Assembly: GCA_004298465.1 (NCBI GenBank) | Contig: SCRT01000001.1 | Span: forward strand, 186,001-250,000 | From: Nevskiaceae bacterium | GTDB lineage: Bacteria; Pseudomonadota; Gammaproteobacteria; Nevskiales; Nevskiaceae | Length of the DNA: 64,000 nt | Direction: 5' to 3' | The notes under the pieces: generated by a model | What the model was told of the DNA's origin: nothing | Databases searched by the model: none | The model's input: the letters and a program-made list of their open reading frames with translations, nothing else | In this document: one piece after another, positions 60,044-64,000 of the stretch | Layout: every line of letters begins with the position of its first letter | Position numbering within the stretch: position 1 is the stretch's first letter | Program-made: the position numbers and the translations under genes

Positions 60044-62497
60044 ATGAATTCGTTCCGTTTCCGCATGGCCCACTGGTATACCCAGCATCGGCGGTGGTTT
60101 GGCGTACTGTTCCTGTTGATCACGATCGGATTCAGCTTTGGCATCCCGCATGTCCAGCTCAAGACGATCTTCAACCACATGCTGCCGCTGGATGATCCGT
60201 TCGTTCATACCTATTTCGACCATCCGAATTTCGGCAGCCCGTTGACCGTTTCCATCATGGTCAAGGCGAAACAGGGGGATATCTACAAGAAGAACATCCT
60301 GACCGACGTCTTCGAGCTGAGCCGCGGCATCGACCTTGCGCCGGAAGTCGACCACAACACGATCATGTCGGTGGCGACCACGAAGCTGCGGTTTGCACAG
60401 GCCACACCGGAAGGCATCATCCTGCGACCGCTGATGGGCAACAGTCCGCCGACGACGCCGGAGGAGGTGGCCGGGTTCAGGCAGCGTATTGACCAGTCGC
60501 CCGAGGCGCATACCTTCTTTGTCTCCCCTGACGCGAGTTCTACGCTGATCACTGCGCAGTTCCTCGATACGCTCGACTACGGGCATGTATTCAACTTTGT
60601 CCAGGACCTCATCCAGAAGCAGCGGGCGAAGGATCCGAGTGTCGAGATCTACCTCGCCGGCGATCCGATCAAGGTGGGTTGGGTCTATTCCCTCGAGAAG
60701 CAGACGAACTACATCTTCGCCGTCACCGTCGGCCTTATCTTCCTGTGCATGATCCTGTACATGCGCAACATCGCGGGCGTCGTGGCGCCGCTGGTGTGCG
60801 CGTTCGTCGCTGGGTGGTGGGCGTTCGGCTTCATCGGCCTCATGCACCGGCCGATCGAGCCGCTGCTCATGGTCATCCCGTTGCTGTTGGTGGCGCGCAC
60901 GATGTCGCACTGTATCCAGTACATCGAGCGCTACTACGAAGTGCTGCATCACGTAAAGGAACGCCATCTGGCGGCGGAGATCACCCTTGCGGTCATGGTT
61001 TCGCCGTCGATCCTCGGCATCGTGGCGGATGTCTTCGGCATCGGGTTCATCGCGCTGGCGCCGACGGAGATGCTCTACAACCACGCGCTGTTCTGTGGCA
61101 TGTGGGCATTCTTCATCATCCCCTGCGGCGTTTTCCTGCTGTCGCTGCTGCTGCCGGCGCTGCCGATGCCGCACAACGTCGAACGCATTGCCGGCGCCGA
61201 AGGCCAGCAGTCTGGCATCCACCGCATGGAGGCCGTGTTCCTGTCGCGCGTTGCCAAGTTCACACACGGGCGGCGGGCGGTGGGTACCGCGGTCGTGGTC
61301 GGTGTGCTGACGGTGATCAGTGTCGTCTACGGTCTGGGCATTTCCATCGGCAACCCGGTGGAAGGCACGAACATCCTGTGGCCGGATTCGCCTTACAACG
61401 TTTCCGTGCGGGCCATCGACAAGCAGTTTCCGGGCATGAACACGCTGGACGTCGTCTTCGAGTCGAAGGATCCGGAGAACCTGTCCACGCGAGTTGCGCG
61501 TACGCCCGGTGTGTATGCCGATTCGATCAAGATCCAGTCGATCATGGAATCCCTGAAAGGGCCGGGCCGTCCAGCGGCTTCGTTGTCGTTTGCGGACTAC
61601 ATGATGCAGGGCAACCGCCTGTTCAACGGCGGCAATCCGAAATGGCTGCCGCTTGACCCCACCGTCGCGGATGTGCGGGCGGCGGGCACGGCGATCACGT
61701 TCGGTGCCGACCCGATGAACTTTGGTCAGGTCAGCGACTACACGTTCCAGAATTCCGCCGTCACGTTCTTCTACAAGGACAACAAGGACGTCACGATCAC
61801 GGCCGCCCTGAAGGGTATCCGTGAGGCGGTCGCGGCAGTCGGCGAGGACCACGCCCAGTATCGGGTGCGCCTGGCGTCGGGCACCATGGCGCTGGAGCAC
61901 GCGATGAACTACGTGGTGGAGCGCTACCACTGGATCATCATGGGTCTGCTGGATCTTGCGCTGCTCATCATTTCCGCCTATGCCTATCGGTCTTTTGTTG
62001 CAGCGCTGATCCTGATGGTGCCGATCAATATCGCAAACTTCATGCTGCTGTCACTCATGCGATTCATCGGCATCGGCTTCGATATGAACGCGCTCATCGT
62101 CGCCGTGCTGGGGGTTGGCATCGGCATCGACTACGGCATCTACCTGCTGTCCCGCATCGCCGAGGAATTCGGTGCGCAGGGTCGCGACTGGGCCAAGGCG
62201 ATCGATGAGGCGCTGGAAACCACGGGCAAGGCGATCCTGTTCACCGCCTCCGTCATGTTCATCGGCATCTCGCCCTGGTATTTCCTCTCCGACCTGAAGT
62301 TCATGGCCGACATGGGGTTGCTGATCCTGACGATCATGATTCTGAACATGGTGCTGGCGCTCGTGGTGCTGCCGACCGTGGTGTGGTTTGTCAAGCCGAA
62401 ATTCGCCAGCCGTGAGGATTTGGCACTGGGCGAGAACGTCGATTTTTCGAAATTCGCCCCAGCCGTTCCGGAAGCCGGAATGGCGCCGGCGAAGTAG
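60044..62497 (+). CDS. MMPL/RND-family lipid-type transporter
   Basis: An 817-residue RND/MMPL transporter: TM1 FGVLFLLITIGFSFGIPHV at about residues 19-37, a periplasmic loop, a first membrane bundle (IFAVTVGLIFLCMILYMRNIAGVVAPLVCAFVAGWWAFGFIGL), a second loop and a second bundle (FMLLSLMRFIGIGFDMNALIVAVLGVGIGIDYGIYLLSRI with an Asp in the relay position). Half the loop size of HAE pumps and closer to MMPL/sterol-sensing-domain transporters. In this cluster it probably moves a hydrophobic compound with DUF1329, YCF48-like and DUF1302 proteins. Confidence 0.9.
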   Translation: MNSFRFRMAHWYTQHRRWFGVLFLLITIGFSFGIPHVQLKTIFNHMLPLDDPFVHTYFDHPNFGSPLTVSIMVKAKQGDIYKKNILTDVFELSRGIDLAPEVDHNTIMSVATTKLRFAQATPEGIILRPLMGNSPPTTPEEVAGFRQRIDQSPEAHTFFVSPDASSTLITAQFLDTLDYGHVFNFVQDLIQKQRAKDPSVEIYLAGDPIKVGWVYSLEKQTNYIFAVTVGLIFLCMILYMRNIAGVVAPLVCAFVAGWWAFGFIGLMHRPIEPLLMVIPLLLVARTMSHCIQYIERYYEVLHHVKERHLAAEITLAVMVSPSILGIVADVFGIGFIALAPTEMLYNHALFCGMWAFFIIPCGVFLLSLLLPALPMPHNVERIAGAEGQQSGIHRMEAVFLSRVAKFTHGRRAVGTAVVVGVLTVISVVYGLGISIGNPVEGTNILWPDSPYNVSVRAIDKQFPGMNTLDVVFESKDPENLSTRVARTPGVYADSIKIQSIMESLKGPGRPAASLSFADYMMQGNRLFNGGNPKWLPLDPTVADVRAAGTAITFGADPMNFGQVSDYTFQNSAVTFFYKDNKDVTITAALKGIREAVAAVGEDHAQYRVRLASGTMALEHAMNYVVERYHWIIMGLLDLALLIISAYAYRSFVAALILMVPINIANFMLLSLMRFIGIGFDMNALIVAVLGVGIGIDYGIYLLSRIAEEFGAQGRDWAKAIDEALETTGKAILFTASVMFIGISPWYFLSDLKFMADMGLLILTIMILNMVLALVVLPTVVWFVKPKFASREDLALGENVDFSKFAPAVPEAGMAPAK

Positions 62498-62636
62498 TTG
62501 ACGAACCATGTGGAAATGCAATGGGCTGCTTGTGCGCAACGCTTGCCGGCAGTCCGTCAAACAGGAGGGTGTGCGCCATCCGTGGGATGCGCACACCTCA
62601 TCCTTCACGACTCATCATGAATCAGGTGGAAAATCA

Positions 62637-63632
62637 ATGAAGGGGAGACTGGTTGCAGCATGTCTTGGGCTGGCCTTGTGCGGCACGAATCCGGTATGGG
62701 CGGTGCCTGTTCCAACGCAGGTCACGACCGGCATTGCCCATCAGGCATTGTTCGACGTCGCGTTTTGCCACGGCAACGGCTATGCCGTGGGCGCCGGTGG
62801 GCAGATCGAGTACACCGCCGACGGCGGCAAGACCTGGAAAACCGAGCAGTCCCCGACGCCGCTGTCGCTTCTGGGGGTGGCGGTAAACGGCTCGCTGGCC
62901 GTGGCGGTCGGGCAGATGGGGACGGTGCTGGTCAAGGATGGCAAAGGCGCCTGGGAACAGGTGCCGTCCGGCGTCAAGGAAAGATTGATGAAGGTCGCCA
63001 TCCGCGGCGACAATGTCGTTGCTGTGGGAGCGTTCGGTGCCTTCATCCGCTCGCAGGATCGCGGCCGGACCTGGTCAAAGATCGGCCCCGACTGGCAGGC
63101 GATGTACAAGCAGGAGATCGCGGACGGCAGCCTGGGCTTCAATTTCGAGCCCAGCCTGTACGTCGCGAATTACGACTGGAAGGGTGACCTGTTCGTGGCG
63201 GGTGAGCTGGGGGCGATCATCCGCTCGTCCGACAACGGCACGACGTGGGAGGTGGTACGGCCCGGCGAGGCCAGCACGAGCTCCGTGGGGGCGTCGATCT
63301 TCGGGCTGAGCGTGAACAGCAAGGGCGTGGGCGTGGCGGTCGGCCAGAACGGGCTGATCGTGCGTACCGCCGATGGCGGAGCGACCTGGAACCCGGTGGA
63401 CTCGGGAACGACGTCGATCCTGCTCGGAGCCTTGGCAAAAAGCGACGGCACCATACTTGTGACCGGTGCGTACTCGATGTTGTGGAGTGACGATGGCGGC
63501 GAGAAGTGGACGCCGATCGGGAAGAAGGGCGGGTTGGTCGCAAGTGCGTGGTATAGCAACCTGGCCGGAAATGCGCGGACGGATGGTACGATCGTCGTGG
63601 GGCAGAGTGCGACGATCCTGCGGGTGAATTGA
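62637..63632 (+). CDS. YCF48-like beta-propeller protein
   Basis: A 331-residue exported protein with signal peptide (to VWAVP, residue 23) and six or seven YCF48/BNR-like blades, each with an Asp-box-like TADGGKTWK, RSQDRGRTWSK, RSSDNGTTWE, RTADGGATWN or SDDGGEKWT. Members of this type accompany MMPL transporters and DUF1302/DUF1329 proteins and may be periplasmic assembly or adaptor factors. AGGTGGA precedes ATG 62637. Third gene of the cluster. Confidence 0.88.
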   Translation: MKGRLVAACLGLALCGTNPVWAVPVPTQVTTGIAHQALFDVAFCHGNGYAVGAGGQIEYTADGGKTWKTEQSPTPLSLLGVAVNGSLAVAVGQMGTVLVKDGKGAWEQVPSGVKERLMKVAIRGDNVVAVGAFGAFIRSQDRGRTWSKIGPDWQAMYKQEIADGSLGFNFEPSLYVANYDWKGDLFVAGELGAIIRSSDNGTTWEVVRPGEASTSSVGASIFGLSVNSKGVGVAVGQNGLIVRTADGGATWNPVDSGTTSILLGALAKSDGTILVTGAYSMLWSDDGGEKWTPIGKKGGLVASAWYSNLAGNARTDGTIVVGQSATILRVN

Positions 63633-63723
63633 CGGCTGCGCCGGATTTAGGCAAATATCTGGAAATACTGCGGGTAACGAGCAGGTTACAACCTGCACAA
63701 ACAGGGAAAGGAGGAAACAGTTT

Positions 63724-64000
63724 ATGAAGCTACGGTTAAGTGTTTTGAGTGCCGCGGCAGTTGCTGGTCTGGCATGCTCGCTGCCCGCAAATGCCATTCC
63801 GGTGTTTGGCGGGATGGGCAACGGGGGCTTCGAGCTGACCATTGACGGCTTCATTCGGGCCGAGGTGGCAGGCCGCGTCGACGCGCCGCGCAACTGGAAC
63901 AACCAGAACGGCAACCCGTTCAACAACCAGACTCTGTTTCGTCAGGCCTATGTTCCTCCGAACCTGTTTACGAACTTCGACCAGCTCGGGGCGCTGGGCA
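63724..64000 (+). CDS. DUF1302 outer-membrane protein (partial)
   Basis: The first 92 residues of a DUF1302 protein, cut by the window edge. Signal peptide KLRLSVLSAAAVAGLACSLPANA, then IPVFGGMGNGGFELTIDGFIRAEVAGRVDAPRNWNNQNGNPFNNQ, the first strands of a beta-barrel. A strong AAAGGAGG lies about 10 nt upstream. DUF1302 proteins are predicted outer-membrane channels partnered with DUF1329. Confidence 0.88.
   Translation, partial: MKLRLSVLSAAAVAGLACSLPANAIPVFGGMGNGGFELTIDGFIRAEVAGRVDAPRNWNNQNGNPFNNQTLFRQAYVPPNLFTNFDQLGALG

Noticed and set aside
59762..61930. 722-residue minus-strand frame
   Set aside because: It is antisense to the MMPL transporter, rich in His, Arg, Asp and Gln, the typical mirror of a GC-rich gene.

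Overview
The window is GC-rich DNA of a gammaproteobacterium. The flanking chromosome (SCO1/CtaG/PCuAC copper genes, mutS, DUF1329/DUF1302/MMPL genes, REP-like repeats built on GTAGGAG) suggests a Xanthomonadales/Nevskiales-type host, but nothing here fixes the genus. No rRNA, tRNA or CRISPR array was found.

Layout. (1) Positions 1-10680 are chromosome: the end of a BNR/sialidase-like gene with a thioredoxin-fold protein, a copper/cytochrome-oxidase biogenesis group (SCO1, CtaG, DsbG-like, PCuAC chaperone), an ABC1/UbiB kinase, a DUF1329 protein, a DUF2970 membrane protein and mutS. (2) About 10717-57934 is one complete Tn4371-like integrative and conjugative element (ICE) of about 47.2 kb, inserted just upstream of mutS. 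(3) From 57935 to the end is chromosome again: a Tat-exported DUF1329 protein divergent from an MMPL/RND transporter, a YCF48-like protein and the start of a DUF1302 protein, a conserved envelope export/uptake cluster.

The ICE backbone, left to right: integrase, XRE regulator, excisionase-like protein; a small Cys protein, DUF932, large ParB, RadC, DUF736; a control block (XRE regulator divergent from DUF2958, then a DUF6499-DUF2285 activator and an RdfS-like HTH protein) that looks like the QseC/QseM/FseA/RdfS excision switch of rhizobial ICEs; RepA with iterons, ParA, a small partition partner, DUF2840, TraF, relaxase RlxS; TraR (LysR), an EexN-type lipoprotein, TraG, CopG, and the type IV secretion operon trbBCDEJ-(K)-LFGI with DUF2274.

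Cargo sits at three places. Between parB and radC are a PepSY-repeat protein and a SIR2-HerA (Nezha-type) defence pair. Between the relaxase and traR are an orphan RND efflux permease and a divergent LysR regulator. After the trb operon is a six-gene, overlapping AbiEi-AbiEii-QatABCD operon. The ICE is therefore a mobile anti-phage island with at least three defence systems.

Two structural points stand out. The integrase stop codon lies 20 nt before the mutS start codon in the same orientation, so mutS may be read from the ICE integrase transcript. The probable att core lies inside the 3' end of int, so the last integrase residues appear to be contributed by the chromosome and would change on excision; in the integrated form the protein ends in LAA.
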